Virus record (IMG/VR): IMGVR_UViG_3300042564_001565
Span: 1 to 36,367 of that record
DNA from: a virus
Strand: one strand, 5' to 3'
DNA length: 36,367 nt
The first letter of the stretch is position 1. The number at the start of each line of letters is the position of its first letter. Shown in pieces: positions 1 to 6,623 of this stretch. Position numbers and translations under genes: made by a program. The notes under the pieces were generated by a model. That model ran no database searches and was not told the DNA's origin. It saw nothing but the letters and a program-made list of their open reading frames with translations.

Positions 1-127
1 CCCTTCGCCGCGCTTATGACCGCCGCGCTCAAATCTGGACACGACGGGACCGGGATTGTGACCGCTCTTGCGGAAACCGATCTAACCGGAGGCGGGGCAA
101 ACGCCGCGATCACCACCACCAGCGCGG
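1..127. repeat. Left copy of 127-bp terminal direct repeat
   Basis: These 127 bases recur without change at 36241-36367. The tail gene reads in frame from the right end into the left end, so the molecule closes into a circle of 36,240 bp. A repeat of exactly 127 bp matches a common assembler k-mer, so it is more likely an assembly overlap than a biological terminal repeat (inference). Confidence 0.97.
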
Positions 128-417
128 AAGCCGTTGCGCTCATCAACGCCAGCCCGCTTGCATCGCGCCACTTCACCGCCGCGCTGAAAGCAGCTTATGA
201 CGGAGAAGGCTTGTTAGAAGAATTGGCCGAAGCATCCTTCACGAGCGGCACGGCTGGAACGTTTGTGGATTTCCAAGGCGACAACGCCGTTAGCTTTACG
301 GCAGCGGGCGGGAAGATCAGCACCAACGTCGGCGTTCTTCCGACGATCAACATCAACCTAGCAGGCGCGACTTCGCCAAGCATCCGCGTTATCGTCACCG
401 AGCTTCCAATCGAATGA
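1..417 (+). CDS. Tail fibre/tail-associated structural protein, C-terminal part (gene spans the circle junction)
   Basis: This is the 3' part of the gene that starts at 35680. Joined across the junction it encodes 325 aa. The frame is open from base 1, so the ATG at 16 is internal. The protein is rich in Ala, Thr and Gly, as phage tail appendages often are. Around the junction it contains an imperfect repeat: a unit beginning INASPLASRHFTAALK resembles the preceding unit with AYAPFAALMTAALK, and each is followed by a D-G-x-G segment and an acidic stretch. The stop codon overlaps the start of the LamG-like gene (ATGA), so the two are probably translationally coupled. The role is inferred from position downstream of the tape measure and from composition; no enzymatic motif is visible. 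Confidence 0.85.
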   Translation, partial: PFAALMTAALKSGHDGTGIVTALAETDLTGGGANAAITTTSAEAVALINASPLASRHFTAALKAAYDGEGLLEELAEASFTSGTAGTFVDFQGDNAVSFTAAGGKISTNVGVLPTININLAGATSPSIRVIVTELPIE

Positions 418-1172
418 CCCGGAATTTCACAAGGAACTTCACACGCAACTTCACCCGGAATTTTTCTCCGGGTGCTTTCAATCCTACTTCCATTCCTAAC
501 CTAGCAATCTGGCTTGATGCTAATGACCCCGCATGCGTTTTGAGGGACACGGGTAGCGGCTTTGTTCCCGCTCTCAACGGAGAAGCCGTGGCGCGCTGGG
601 TGGATAAATCCGCCAACGCCCACATCCTCGCGCAGACCACCGCAGGCAGCAGGCCGTTACTTTCGACCTCTAACGGTCCAAGCGGAGGGCGAGCAATCAA
701 TTTTGACGGTGCTGACGATGCACTTTTCAAAACAGGCAACCTATTCAGCCTGCCATGCACCGTTTTTGCGGTGATGAATCAAAGGAGCTGGACGATTAAC
801 GAGTTGCTTTGGGACACCGCGATGAGCGGAAACCGTGCATACGGAATCCAGCGCAACACTTCCGGGATGATCCGAACAACGGGCGACGTTCCAACTTCAA
901 ACAACAACCAAACCCTTAACAACTGGGATGTCGTCACATGGGAAATTGCCAACGGAGCGCAATCCGTTCGGATCAATTCCGCCACGCCGGGAACCGCTAC
1001 CTCATCGTTTACCCCAACTGCCTCAGCCGAACTACGACTTGGCGGAGCTACTTCAGGACTAAATACGAGTCACGTTTCCTACGCTGCATTCATCGCCTAC
1101 TCCCGAGTGTTGACTGACGCCGAGGAAGTGCAGATGCGCGCATACCTTAAATCAACCTACGGAACGCCATGA
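414..1172 (+). CDS. LamG/concanavalin A-like tail protein
   Basis: The 252-aa protein has the pattern of a LamG-type beta-sandwich domain: an early 'IWLDANDP' segment (about residues 31-38), a 'WVDKSANAH' segment (about 61-69), 'INFDGADDAL' (about 98-107) and a C-terminal 'YSRVLTDAEEVQMRAYL' segment typical of this family. Such domains bind carbohydrate or decorate tail tips, so a role in host-surface binding is likely (inference). The N-terminus is odd: the four residues TRNF (TRNF, TRNF, TRNF, then RNFS) are repeated in tandem, encoded by diverged 12-nt units. It overlaps both neighbours by 4 nt (ATGA) and is the last clear tail gene before the lysis cassette. Confidence 0.85.
   Translation: MTRNFTRNFTRNFTRNFSPGAFNPTSIPNLAIWLDANDPACVLRDTGSGFVPALNGEAVARWVDKSANAHILAQTTAGSRPLLSTSNGPSGGRAINFDGADDALFKTGNLFSLPCTVFAVMNQRSWTINELLWDTAMSGNRAYGIQRNTSGMIRTTGDVPTSNNNQTLNNWDVVTWEIANGAQSVRINSATPGTATSSFTPTASAELRLGGATSGLNTSHVSYAAFIAYSRVLTDAEEVQMRAYLKSTYGTP
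420..467 (+). repeat. Four 12-nt tandem units encoding Thr-Arg-Asn-Phe
   Basis: Near-identical 12-nt units follow the start codon of the LamG-like gene, each encoding Arg-Asn-Phe plus a Thr or Ser. The units differ at third positions, so the peptide repeat has been kept while the DNA drifted. Confidence 0.8.
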
Positions 1173-1453
1173 GATTCTTTCGCGCATCCTCGGAAACCTA
1201 CGAAGCCGCCCGCCTTGGCCTCGATGCCATTTACGGCCACCCCTTCCGCAGCGATCCGCAAAACCCGGACCTCATAACCACTGAGTCTTGCATGACGCCC
1301 GCAGAATTTGCACCGAAAGACGCGCAAGGCCGATGCCTCATCGCCGTCTCCGAAGAAGACGCTGCCCGCCCGGAAGTCGAAGCAAAGATCGCGGAATTGA
1401 CCGCCGCTAATCTCGCGGAGGAAATTGCAGAATCACAATTCAAGCCCGTATGA
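1169..1453 (+). CDS. Hypothetical protein between tail and lysis genes
   Basis: I do not recognise this 94-aa protein. It starts by ATGA overlap with the LamG-like gene and overlaps the next gene by 4 nt, so it belongs to the tail/lysis operon. It has no signal peptide or membrane segment. The C-terminal half is Glu/Ala-rich and probably helical (about residues 60-90, 'EVEAKIAELTAANLAEEIAE'). By position it could be a fibre-assembly or tail-associated accessory protein, but the sequence does not establish this. Confidence 0.75.
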   Translation: MRFFRASSETYEAARLGLDAIYGHPFRSDPQNPDLITTESCMTPAEFAPKDAQGRCLIAVSEEDAARPEVEAKIAELTAANLAEEIAESQFKPV

Positions 1454-1620
1454 AATCCACCGCCATCGTCATCCTATCCGCCCTAGCAGTCATCGTCGCT
1501 GAGGTTCTCGATCACCTCGACGCATCGCCCACCACCGTCCTGCAACCCGAACTCATCTTCGGAGCAATCGGCGGCGTCATTGCCTATTTCAAAGCCAAGT
1601 CTAGCGGTCCAAAACAATGA
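1450..1620 (+). CDS. Small holin-like membrane protein
   Basis: This 56-aa ORF overlaps both neighbours (ATGA at each end), which supports it as a real gene despite its size. It has two hydrophobic stretches, about residues 3-19 (STAIVILSALAVIVAEV) and 36-48 (PELIFGAIGGVIAYF), joined by a short Asp/His-bearing loop, and a Lys-rich C-terminal tail. This fits a class II holin topology. It lies three genes upstream of the endolysin. The holin role is inferred from size, topology and place; holins are too diverse to confirm by eye. Confidence 0.7.
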   Translation: MKSTAIVILSALAVIVAEVLDHLDASPTTVLQPELIFGAIGGVIAYFKAKSSGPKQ

Positions 1621-1895
1621 ACGACGCATCAATTGACGTTTGGATCAAAGCTCTAACCGGGAGCGCCGGGGCGGTTGTGGCCATGGGGCTTTGGGTGCGC
1701 TCGCTTATTCAACAAACGAGGGAGCTTGGCGCGATCATCGAAAAGAAAGACACCCGAATCAATGAGATTTCAGACAAGGCGGTTGAGGCTTTGACCACGC
1801 TTTCCATCGTCGCCAAAACCGATCGAGAGTGGAAGGATGAGGTGGCGAAACAAATCGGTGAGATCCACAGGCTCGTTGAAAATTCCACGCCGTAA
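1617..1895 (+). CDS. Single-TM coiled-coil protein of the lysis cassette (holin/i-spanin-like)
   Basis: The 92-aa product has one N-terminal membrane segment (about residues 12-28, 'ALTGSAGAVVAMGLWV') and then a long charged, probably coiled-coil region to the end (about 33-88). One N-terminal anchor plus a coiled coil resembles inner-membrane spanins (Rz-like). A tiny lipoprotein follows, as Rz1 follows Rz, which supports that reading. It could instead be a holin or antiholin. It overlaps the preceding small membrane gene by 4 nt. Confidence 0.7.
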   Translation: MNDASIDVWIKALTGSAGAVVAMGLWVRSLIQQTRELGAIIEKKDTRINEISDKAVEALTTLSIVAKTDREWKDEVAKQIGEIHRLVENSTP

Positions 1896-1943
1896 AAAAT
1901 GGGCGCTTGACCAGCCTGCCGTGGTTTGCAAGGTTTTCGGGAA

Positions 1944-2099
1944 ATGAAAACCTCGCTCAAAACCTCCCTCATCACCGCCGTTATTGCCATCATCGCCCTC
2001 GCGCTCATGTCCTGCTCCTTCCAGACTGCAGAAGGAGCTAGCGGCAGCGTGGACGCGGCATCCGTCTTGAAGGCCATTCAAATCCTTTCGGAGAAATGA
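1944..2099 (+). CDS. Small lipoprotein, candidate outer-membrane spanin (Rz1-like)
   Basis: This 51-aa ORF begins with a short positive region (MKTSLKTS), a hydrophobic core (LITAVIAIIALA) and the lipobox-like LMSC, so the mature protein would start at Cys24 and be only 28 aa. Its stop overlaps the endolysin ATG. Size, lipobox and place between a single-TM coiled-coil protein and the endolysin suggest an o-spanin. Against this, the mature part lacks the proline richness of many Rz1 proteins. The 48-nt gap before it is the only gap in the lysis cassette. Confidence 0.65.
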   Translation: MKTSLKTSLITAVIAIIALALMSCSFQTAEGASGSVDAASVLKAIQILSEK

Positions 2100-2635
2100 A
2101 CCACGACTGGTTGACCGCCCTCAAAGGTAAACCAAAAACGATCATCCTCGCCCTCGCTGAATTGGGCGTTAAGGAGGTTGTTGGCAAAGGATCAAACAAG
2201 ACCATCATCGGATGGCGGGATGAACTCAATCAAGCTGGCGTGAAGATCGCAGGATACTCCGACGACGACATTCCGTGGTGCGGATTGTTTGCTGCCATCG
2301 TTTGCTATCGCCGGATGAAGAACGCCGGCGAGGTGGTGAAGGATCCGCTATGGGCGCGGAATTGGTCAAGGTATGGTGTGAAGTCCCAGCAAGCATCGCT
2401 TGGCGACGTTCTCGTTTTCGAACGTGGCAGCGGCGGGCATGTCGGCTTCTACGTCGGCGAGGACTCAACCGCTTACCACGTTCTTGGCGGCAACCAAGGC
2501 AACCGCGTGAGCATTGCGAGGATCGCTAAGGCTCGCTGCATTGCCGTTCGCCGCCCGCCTTACTCTACGACTCCAAAAGCGGTCAAGCCGTATCGGATCG
2601 CCGCCACGGGGAATCTTTCTGCTAATGAGGCTTGA
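2096..2635 (+). CDS. Endolysin, CHAP/NlpC-P60-like cysteine peptidase (TIGR02594-type)
   Basis: The 179-aa protein matches the layout of small phage peptidoglycan hydrolases of the TIGR02594 type. Visible features are 'GVKEVVGKGSN' near residues 24-34, the nucleophile in 'IPWCGLFAA' (Cys62), the catalytic His in 'GGHVGFYVG' (His115) and a polar third residue in 'HVLGGNQGN' (Asn133). It probably cuts peptide cross-links in the cell wall at the end of infection. There is no signal peptide, so it needs the holin to reach its substrate. It is the last plus-strand gene before the convergent minus-strand block. Confidence 0.88.
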   Translation: MNHDWLTALKGKPKTIILALAELGVKEVVGKGSNKTIIGWRDELNQAGVKIAGYSDDDIPWCGLFAAIVCYRRMKNAGEVVKDPLWARNWSRYGVKSQQASLGDVLVFERGSGGHVGFYVGEDSTAYHVLGGNQGNRVSIARIAKARCIAVRRPPYSTTPKAVKPYRIAATGNLSANEA

Positions 2636-2636
2636 T

Positions 2637-2657
2637 TTAGCAGTTGATTAGCAGTTG
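2637..2657 (+). repeat. Tandem TTAGCAGTTG pair after the endolysin gene
   Basis: The 10-nt word TTAGCAGTTG occurs at 2637-2646 and again at 2648-2657, an 11-bp period. It lies just after the stop of the last rightward gene. It may be a chance duplication or a protein-binding site; nothing else points to a function. Confidence 0.5.
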
Positions 2658-2731
2658 GATACAGACTTTCCCACAAAAACGAAGCCAGCCAGCGGAATCG
2701 CCTTTCGAGGCCCGTTGATGACGGCAGGGAA

Positions 2732-2805
2732 GCCCCCGTAGCTCAGTGGTCAAGAGTGGCTGAACTTAAGCAGCCGGGTCGCAGGTTCGAATCCTGCCGG
2801 GGGTT
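2732..2805 (+). tRNA. tRNA-like gene with expanded anticodon loop; identity not assignable
   Basis: The sequence folds as a tRNA. The acceptor stem is GCCCCCG/CGGGGGT (2732-2738 with 2798-2804, first pair G-U). U8-A9 follow, then a D stem GCTC/GAGT, and a perfect T arm GCAGG-TTCGAAT-CCTGC (2781-2797). The anticodon stem GGCTG/CAGCC (2758-2762 with 2771-2775) closes an 8-nt loop, AACTTAAG, where 7 is normal. U33 is therefore ambiguous and no anticodon can be assigned safely. No CCA is encoded. The last bases overlap the stop codon of the convergent gene at 2804. It could be a decaying tRNA, a frameshift-suppressor type, or a tRNA-like processing or termination element. The T arm makes a tRNA origin nearly certain. 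Confidence 0.75.
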
Positions 2806-3103
2806 AATACAGGTTCTCGCTATAAAGGCATCCTTCATCGCCTCCGCATCGCCTCCTGATTTGTCCTTGATCGACAGCGACAATCCACGCCTCTTCACGG
2901 GTCATCCAGTCGCCGAACTGGTCGATGAAGCCTTGATCCCATTCACCAAATCCGGTCCCCAGCGCGGAGGCTTGAGCCCTCATAACCTTGTCCCAGTGCC
3001 GCGCACCACAGATGACGAGGCGCGAGTGATGATGGCGGTTAGCAGCACAAACAACACGTCGAGGCGTTTTTGAGTAATCGGGTTTCCACGGTTCTTCATT
3101 CAT
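2804..3103 (-). CDS. Conserved phage protein of unknown function (C-terminus LYSENLY)
   Basis: The 99-aa protein has the hallmarks of a family widespread in phages: 'RRVVCAANRH', 'ICGARHWDKVM', 'QGFIDQFGDWMTREEAWIVA' and the C-terminal 'LYSENLY'. I know of no established function. The conserved Cys, His and Asp residues could form a metal or nucleotide site (inference). It is the terminal gene of the minus block, and its stop codon lies within the 3' end of the tRNA-like gene on the other strand. Confidence 0.85.
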   Translation of the reverse strand: MNEEPWKPDYSKTPRRVVCAANRHHHSRLVICGARHWDKVMRAQASALGTGFGEWDQGFIDQFGDWMTREEAWIVAVDQGQIRRRCGGDEGCLYSENLY

Positions 3104-3138
3104 AACGATAGACTAGGTTTGGTGAATCAGGAAGCGGG

Positions 3139-3633
3139 TCAACCGTGATTGGCAAACTCCCCATGAAGTTCTTCGCGTTTCAGCCTTGCCGCCTCCGCAG
3201 CTTCTTCCGGCGTATTGTACCGCCCGACGCTGTGTTTGGCGTAATTGACGTAAACCTCCGCTTTCCACATTCCGCTCACCTTGCAAAAGTGGACGCCTTT
3301 GAATCCAGACGTGTTCCGGCATGACAGCTTGCGGTTGAATTGATTTTGGGAGTCGGTGGCAATCCGTAGGTTTTCGATACGGTTGTCGTCTTTGATTCCG
3401 TTGACGTGATCGAGTTGACCTTGCGGCCATTCTCCGTAAGTCAAAAGCCAAGCGATGCGATGAACACGATACATGCGACCTTTGAAGAATATCCGACGAT
3501 ACCCTTTCTTGGATATTGATCCGGCTTGCAAGCCTTCGCGCTTTCTGAATGGAGTCTTCCACGCGACGATTCCCGTTTGAGGATCGTATGAAAAGCAGGC
3601 TTTGATATTTTCGATTTCCACGTCTTGATTCAT
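3139..3633 (-). CDS. HNH homing endonuclease with AP2-like DNA-binding domain
   Basis: The 164-aa protein carries the HNH_3-type core around residues 56-90 (VHRIAWLLTYGEWP, then LDHVNGIKDDNRIENLR, with the His, Asp-His and Asn of the ββα-metal nuclease). After it comes an AP2-like segment from about residue 108 (NTSGFKGVHF, then GMWKAEVYVN, then EEAAEAARLKREELHGEFANH). This pairing is characteristic of free-standing phage homing endonucleases. The gene is separated from the upstream operon by an intrinsic terminator, so it may be transcribed separately. It is one of three HNH genes in the genome. Start ATG at 3633. Confidence 0.92.
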   Translation of the reverse strand: MNQDVEIENIKACFSYDPQTGIVAWKTPFRKREGLQAGSISKKGYRRIFFKGRMYRVHRIAWLLTYGEWPQGQLDHVNGIKDDNRIENLRIATDSQNQFNRKLSCRNTSGFKGVHFCKVSGMWKAEVYVNYAKHSVGRYNTPEEAAEAARLKREELHGEFANHG

Positions 3634-3653
3634 GTTTTTGATTGGTTGCCATT

Positions 3654-3690
3654 AAAAAACCCGCACCGGGACTTCCACATACCGGGCGGG
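3654..3690 (-). terminator. Intrinsic terminator (minus strand)
   Basis: On the minus strand a GC-rich hairpin (CCCGC-CCGG pairing with CCGG-T-GCGGG, one bulged base) is followed at once by six T residues (3659-3654). It lies downstream of the gene at 3803 and upstream of the HNH gene, and would end the transcription unit started by the promoter at 4517-4545. Confidence 0.85.
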
Positions 3691-3802
3691 CTTTTCTGGT
3701 TATGCTGGCGTGAAGCCATCAACCGGAAATCTGCGACGTGAGGTGGAAGTCTCGTCGGCGCAATCCATACCCCGGCAATCGGGCGAGGGCAAGCGGAAAG
3801 TT

Positions 3803-4015
3803 TCATTTTGGCGGAAGTGGTAGCGGCATCCAGCGGGTCGGTTGAATGATAAACGGCAAAGGCTCCATCCCATCATCCTCCCATCTTGGTCCGTCGAAAG
3901 CATCACTATTGAAATTTCCGATTACCGCATCGCCTATCCAAAGCAAAACTCTGGTGTCCCTTGGCGCGGTTTCAATCGGCATCCAGCCGGGTGATTCTGT
4001 TTCGGTCGCACTCAC
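3803..4015 (-). CDS. DUF551-like small phage protein
   Basis: The 70-aa protein has the typical DUF551 pattern: 'GWMPIETAPRDTRVLLW' near the start and 'PTRWMPLPLPPK' at the end. The function of this phage/prophage family is unknown. It starts at a GTG that overlaps the stop of the 37-aa gene upstream (GTGA). It is the last gene before the intrinsic terminator. Confidence 0.82.
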   Translation of the reverse strand: MSATETESPGWMPIETAPRDTRVLLWIGDAVIGNFNSDAFDGPRWEDDGMEPLPFIIQPTRWMPLPLPPK

Positions 4016-4125
4016 TTGACCAGACCCCTCTCCTTCGCCCGCCGTAACTCAGGCAGCGCGCGGATTACTAGGGCTTGAAGCGAGGTGATTTCGCGCTTCG
4101 TGTCTTTTTTACGGGGTGGTTTCAT
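4012..4125 (-). CDS. Tiny basic hypothetical protein (37 aa)
   Basis: The ORF starts by ATGA overlap with the stop of the gene upstream and ends by GTGA overlap with the DUF551-like gene, so it fits the packed operon style. The product is strongly basic (MKPPRKKDTKRE..., ending RRAKERGLVK) and probably helical. It could bind nucleic acid, but nothing proves this. Confidence 0.6.
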   Translation of the reverse strand: MKPPRKKDTKREITSLQALVIRALPELRRAKERGLVK

Positions 4126-4394
4126 TGGGGTGATTTGGAGATGTTGTGCAGAGAAATTACCCGCTGGCATTCAAGCTGCATCTTCCGACCTTCGGGCAGC
4201 GTGGAAAACCACGCCTCACAGCGATAAAGCATATCCAGCAAGTCCTCGATAGTGTCGCACCGCCCGGTAGCGGTGATGGAGCATGGTTCCACGTCGTGGC
4301 AGAACGAGGAGCACACCCGACCCTTTACAGGGTCGCTGCCATGGCTTTCAGTTTTTCGGGGTTGGCTTGTGCCAGGACTAGGAGTTGGATGCAT
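4122..4394 (-). CDS. Hypothetical Cys-rich protein; start uncertain
   Basis: The frame is open to an ATG at 4394 (90 aa), but that start lies inside the preceding gene, which ends at 4325. A GTG at 4316, just after that stop, gives 64 aa and fits the operon spacing better. The reliable part has Cys residues in C-x3-C-x5-C spacing (CSSFCHDVEPC) and a later 'TIEDLLDMLYRCEAWFSTLPEGRKM' helix. The stop overlaps the next ATG. No family recognised. Confidence 0.55.
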   Translation of the reverse strand: MHPTPSPGTSQPRKTESHGSDPVKGRVCSSFCHDVEPCSITATGRCDTIEDLLDMLYRCEAWFSTLPEGRKMQLECQRVISLHNISKSPQ

Positions 4395-4510
4395 TGTTGG
4401 GTGGATTCGTGGTTCTTGTAAAGTTCCACAGCTTCGGTCACTGAGACTCCAAGGCTGTTTGCGTAGAAATCGATTGCGTTTTTGACGGCGGCTTGTGCGG
4501 TGTTGGTCAT
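4325..4510 (-). CDS. Small hypothetical protein, first gene of a leaderless transcript
   Basis: From the ATG at 4510 the product is 61 aa, largely helical (AAVKNAIDFYANSLGVSVTEAVELYKNH...), with no recognised domain. A TTG 6 nt upstream would add two residues but is less likely. The ATG lies 6 nt after the -10 of the promoter at 4517-4545, so transcription probably begins at or next to the start codon and the mRNA would be leaderless. It heads the short unit that ends at the terminator near 3660. Confidence 0.7.
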   Translation of the reverse strand: MTNTAQAAVKNAIDFYANSLGVSVTEAVELYKNHESTQQCIQLLVLAQANPEKLKAMAATL

Positions 4511-4516
4511 GCGCAA

Positions 4517-4545
4517 TACCTACCCGACGCCCCGCAACCCGTCAA
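4517..4545 (-). promoter_or_regulatory. Sigma70-like promoter A (minus strand)
   Basis: TTGACG (4545-4540), 17-nt spacer, TAGGTA (4522-4517), preceded by an A/T-rich stretch. The core TTGTTGACGGG is shared with two more minus-strand promoters at 12295-12323 and 14521-14549. The spacer also contains GCGGGGCGTCGGG, nearly the same as in promoter B. Confidence 0.8.
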
Positions 4546-4564
4546 CAATAAATTGAATTATTTT

Positions 4565-5956
4565 TCATCGGCCAAATCCATGGGGCTCCGGCTCGGGCGC
4601 GGGCCTGCCACTTTCGAACCTCGCAAGCTCTTTGATAAAGGTCAACGGAATCCTCCCCGTCGGCCCGTTGCGGTTCTTGGCTAGGTCAAGACAAGCCTCC
4701 CCGGTATCTTCCTCGCCTTGGTAGTCTGCCCTCCAGAGCAACGCAATCTGATCCGCGTCCTGCTCAATAGACCCAGATTCCCGAAGGTCGGACATGACGG
4801 GCAGCGCGGTTTTACCGTCGCCCTTCCCGCGCTTTTCGACGCTCCGGTTAAGCTGTGCGAGGACAACCACCGGAATCCCCAAATCCTTTGCTAGTGCCTT
4901 TAGACCCGCTGAAATCTCCGCGATTTCCCGTTCCCGTGAGTTAACCGACTGCTTTGATTCGCCCTTGCATAGTTGCAGGTAGTCGATCCCGATGAGCCTG
5001 ATCCCATGCTCTCGGACCATCCTGCGTGCCTTGGCGCGGATGTAGCCGATGGTGGGGCCGCTCTTGTCGTCGATGAAAAGCGGCGCGGCGGCGATTTCCG
5101 TAGAGGCGCGGTGGATCCGTTGCAAGTCGCCTTTGTTTGGCGCATAGCCCCGTAGAAGCTGGGAGCGTGAGAATCGGGCACGACTGTAAATCATGCGGTC
5201 CACAATCGAATCAGTGGACATTTCCGCTGAAAAGACAAGGCACGGAATCCCACCATCTACGCAGGCGTGCTCAACGATGTTCATGAGGCATGCCGTCTTC
5301 CCCATCGAGGGTCTCGCCCCAATGACGATCATTTCAGACTCTTTTAACCCTCCCATGCGGTCCCACTCCTCGAAGCCCGTGGATAGCCCCTTGGCGCTTG
5401 GCTTGTGGTTCAATTCGTCTTCCAGCCGTTCGATGGCCACAGCAACCGCCTGCTTGACGGTTCGCCCCACCGTATTGACATCATCCCGGATGGCCATTAC
5501 CTCGCTCTCTAGCCGTTCCAGCGTCGTCTGGATGTTGTCCGGCGAGTCATACACGGCGGCGATTGCTCCGTTGCTTACGGACAGGATAGCGCGGGCCTTT
5601 TGCTTCTCGCGCAGAATCTCCACTTGTCTCTTAAAATGGGCGTTGCTTGGCGAGTAGGTGTGAAGGTCAGCAAGCGCGGCAGGCCCGCCGATGCGGTCAA
5701 GCAGGCCCTTGTCAAGCAGTCGCTGGGTAAGCGAAACAAGCTCAATCTCCTGGCCCGCCTCGGACAACTCCAGCAGGAACCCAAACAGCCTCGCATGCGC
5801 TGGCAGGTAGAAGTGGTCGGAGGTAACGCCCATTTCCACGGCAAGCGGGATGAACTCCACCGGATCGTTTAGGAGCGTGGAGAGCGTGGATTTTTCGCAC
5901 GGGAGGCTGAATGGCAGCGGGCGCGTTACGTCCCATTCGTCGGTTTTGAAGCTCAT
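4565..5956 (-). CDS. dnaB: Replicative DNA helicase, DnaB-like
   Basis: The 463-aa protein is a full-length DnaB-family helicase that unwinds DNA at the phage fork. The N-terminal domain spans about residues 18-110 (EKSTLSTLL..., 'HARLFGFLLELSEAG'). The RecA-like domain has Walker A GARPSMGKT (213-221), 'LVFSAEMS' (240-247), Walker B LIGIDYLQL (321-329), 'VVVLAQLNR' and 'SGSIEQDADQIALLWR'. It overlaps the upstream resolvase gene by 4 nt. Its likely loader is the DnaC-like ATPase at 18941 and its likely recruiter the initiator at 16231 (inference from family roles). Confidence 0.95.
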   Translation of the reverse strand: MSFKTDEWDVTRPLPFSLPCEKSTLSTLLNDPVEFIPLAVEMGVTSDHFYLPAHARLFGFLLELSEAGQEIELVSLTQRLLDKGLLDRIGGPAALADLHTYSPSNAHFKRQVEILREKQKARAILSVSNGAIAAVYDSPDNIQTTLERLESEVMAIRDDVNTVGRTVKQAVAVAIERLEDELNHKPSAKGLSTGFEEWDRMGGLKESEMIVIGARPSMGKTACLMNIVEHACVDGGIPCLVFSAEMSTDSIVDRMIYSRARFSRSQLLRGYAPNKGDLQRIHRASTEIAAAPLFIDDKSGPTIGYIRAKARRMVREHGIRLIGIDYLQLCKGESKQSVNSREREIAEISAGLKALAKDLGIPVVVLAQLNRSVEKRGKGDGKTALPVMSDLRESGSIEQDADQIALLWRADYQGEEDTGEACLDLAKNRNGPTGRIPLTFIKELARFESGRPAPEPEPHGFGR

Positions 5957-6441
5957 AGTTTCTTCAACCTCCCGTATTCAGCAATCAGAGCGGCGTCAAT
6001 CAATCCCTCGTGAGGCTTTGAGCAACGGTCTGTTTTCAGCCATCCTTCACGCGGCCAGATTTGCCTGACCTTCGCAAGCGCGGCGGGCTTCGTGTCACCC
6101 TTCGCGCATCCGGGCAGCATGAATTTTTGCCACGCTTGCGGAGTGATCCGGTGATGGCGAAAACCCCGGCATTCAAGAACGCCACGAATCGCGCCGTAGC
6201 TATCCCACATCGAACACAACGCTTGCACTCCGGGCGAGTGCTTTCCGGGCGTTTCAAGAATGACGGTGGTGGTTTCGCGGTCAAACATATCGAGGAAGCT
6301 GAACACAAGCTCAGCGTCCACTTCGTTGCCTTTTGCTTTTCCCCTAGTCGGCATGACTTGCATGTCGATTGGTGGTCCCGGATGGTCGGACAGCGCCACA
6401 AGCCCTCCGGTTAAACCGTTGTCGATACCGATGTAGATCAT
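5953..6441 (-). CDS. RuvC-like Holliday junction resolvase
   Basis: The 162-aa protein shows the RNase H-fold resolvase pattern: IGIDNGLTGG with Asp7, VILETPG with Glu63, and the C-terminal HEGLIDAALIAEYG with His144, Glu145 and Asp149. These give the acidic metal-binding set. It would cut four-way junctions before packaging. It overlaps dnaB downstream and the zinc-ribbon gene upstream by 4 nt each, and lies in the same operon as the exonuclease/RecT pair. Confidence 0.88.
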   Translation of the reverse strand: MIYIGIDNGLTGGLVALSDHPGPPIDMQVMPTRGKAKGNEVDAELVFSFLDMFDRETTTVILETPGKHSPGVQALCSMWDSYGAIRGVLECRGFRHHRITPQAWQKFMLPGCAKGDTKPAALAKVRQIWPREGWLKTDRCSKPHEGLIDAALIAEYGRLKKL

Positions 6442-6623
6442 GATTCATCCCCCACTTTCTCGGTTGAGTAATCAACAAACACATTGCGCGAGTATCTGAA
6501 AGTCTTCCCGCAATTGCTGCATTCATCCTCCCCATCATCACGCCGTTCCCATGAATCTCCATGGACTTCTCCGCACCATGGGCAGGTGATTTCGTTAGTG
6601 TGGGTATGGTCAATATCGTTCAC
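6438..6623 (-). CDS. Small zinc-ribbon protein
   Basis: With the GTG start at 6623, which overlaps the upstream stop (GTGA), the product is 61 aa. It has a clear zinc ribbon: CPWC near residues 12-15 and CSNC about 19 residues later, followed by 'KTFRYSRNVFVDYS'. An ATG at 6677 would add 18 residues but would overlap the preceding gene by 58 nt. Such phage zinc ribbons often bind nucleic acid or RNA polymerase; no specific role can be read here. Confidence 0.8.
   Translation of the reverse strand: MNDIDHTHTNEITCPWCGEVHGDSWERRDDGEDECSNCGKTFRYSRNVFVDYSTEKVGDES

Noticed and set aside
1-127. Biological direct terminal repeats
   Set aside because: The exact length of 127 equals a common assembler k-mer and a gene reads straight through, so assembly overlap is the simpler explanation.
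1904-1943. Promoter before the small lipoprotein gene (TTGACC near 1910)
   Set aside because: With a 17-nt spacer the -10 would be AAGGTT, too weak to call; the genes are probably read from upstream.
2732-2805. attP site in a tRNA gene
   Set aside because: No integrase or excisionase gene is seen anywhere in the closed genome, and the tRNA-like gene is complete at its 5' end.
3700-3906. 68-codon minus-strand open frame near the terminator
   Set aside because: It overlaps the better supported DUF551-like gene in another frame and runs into the terminator region.
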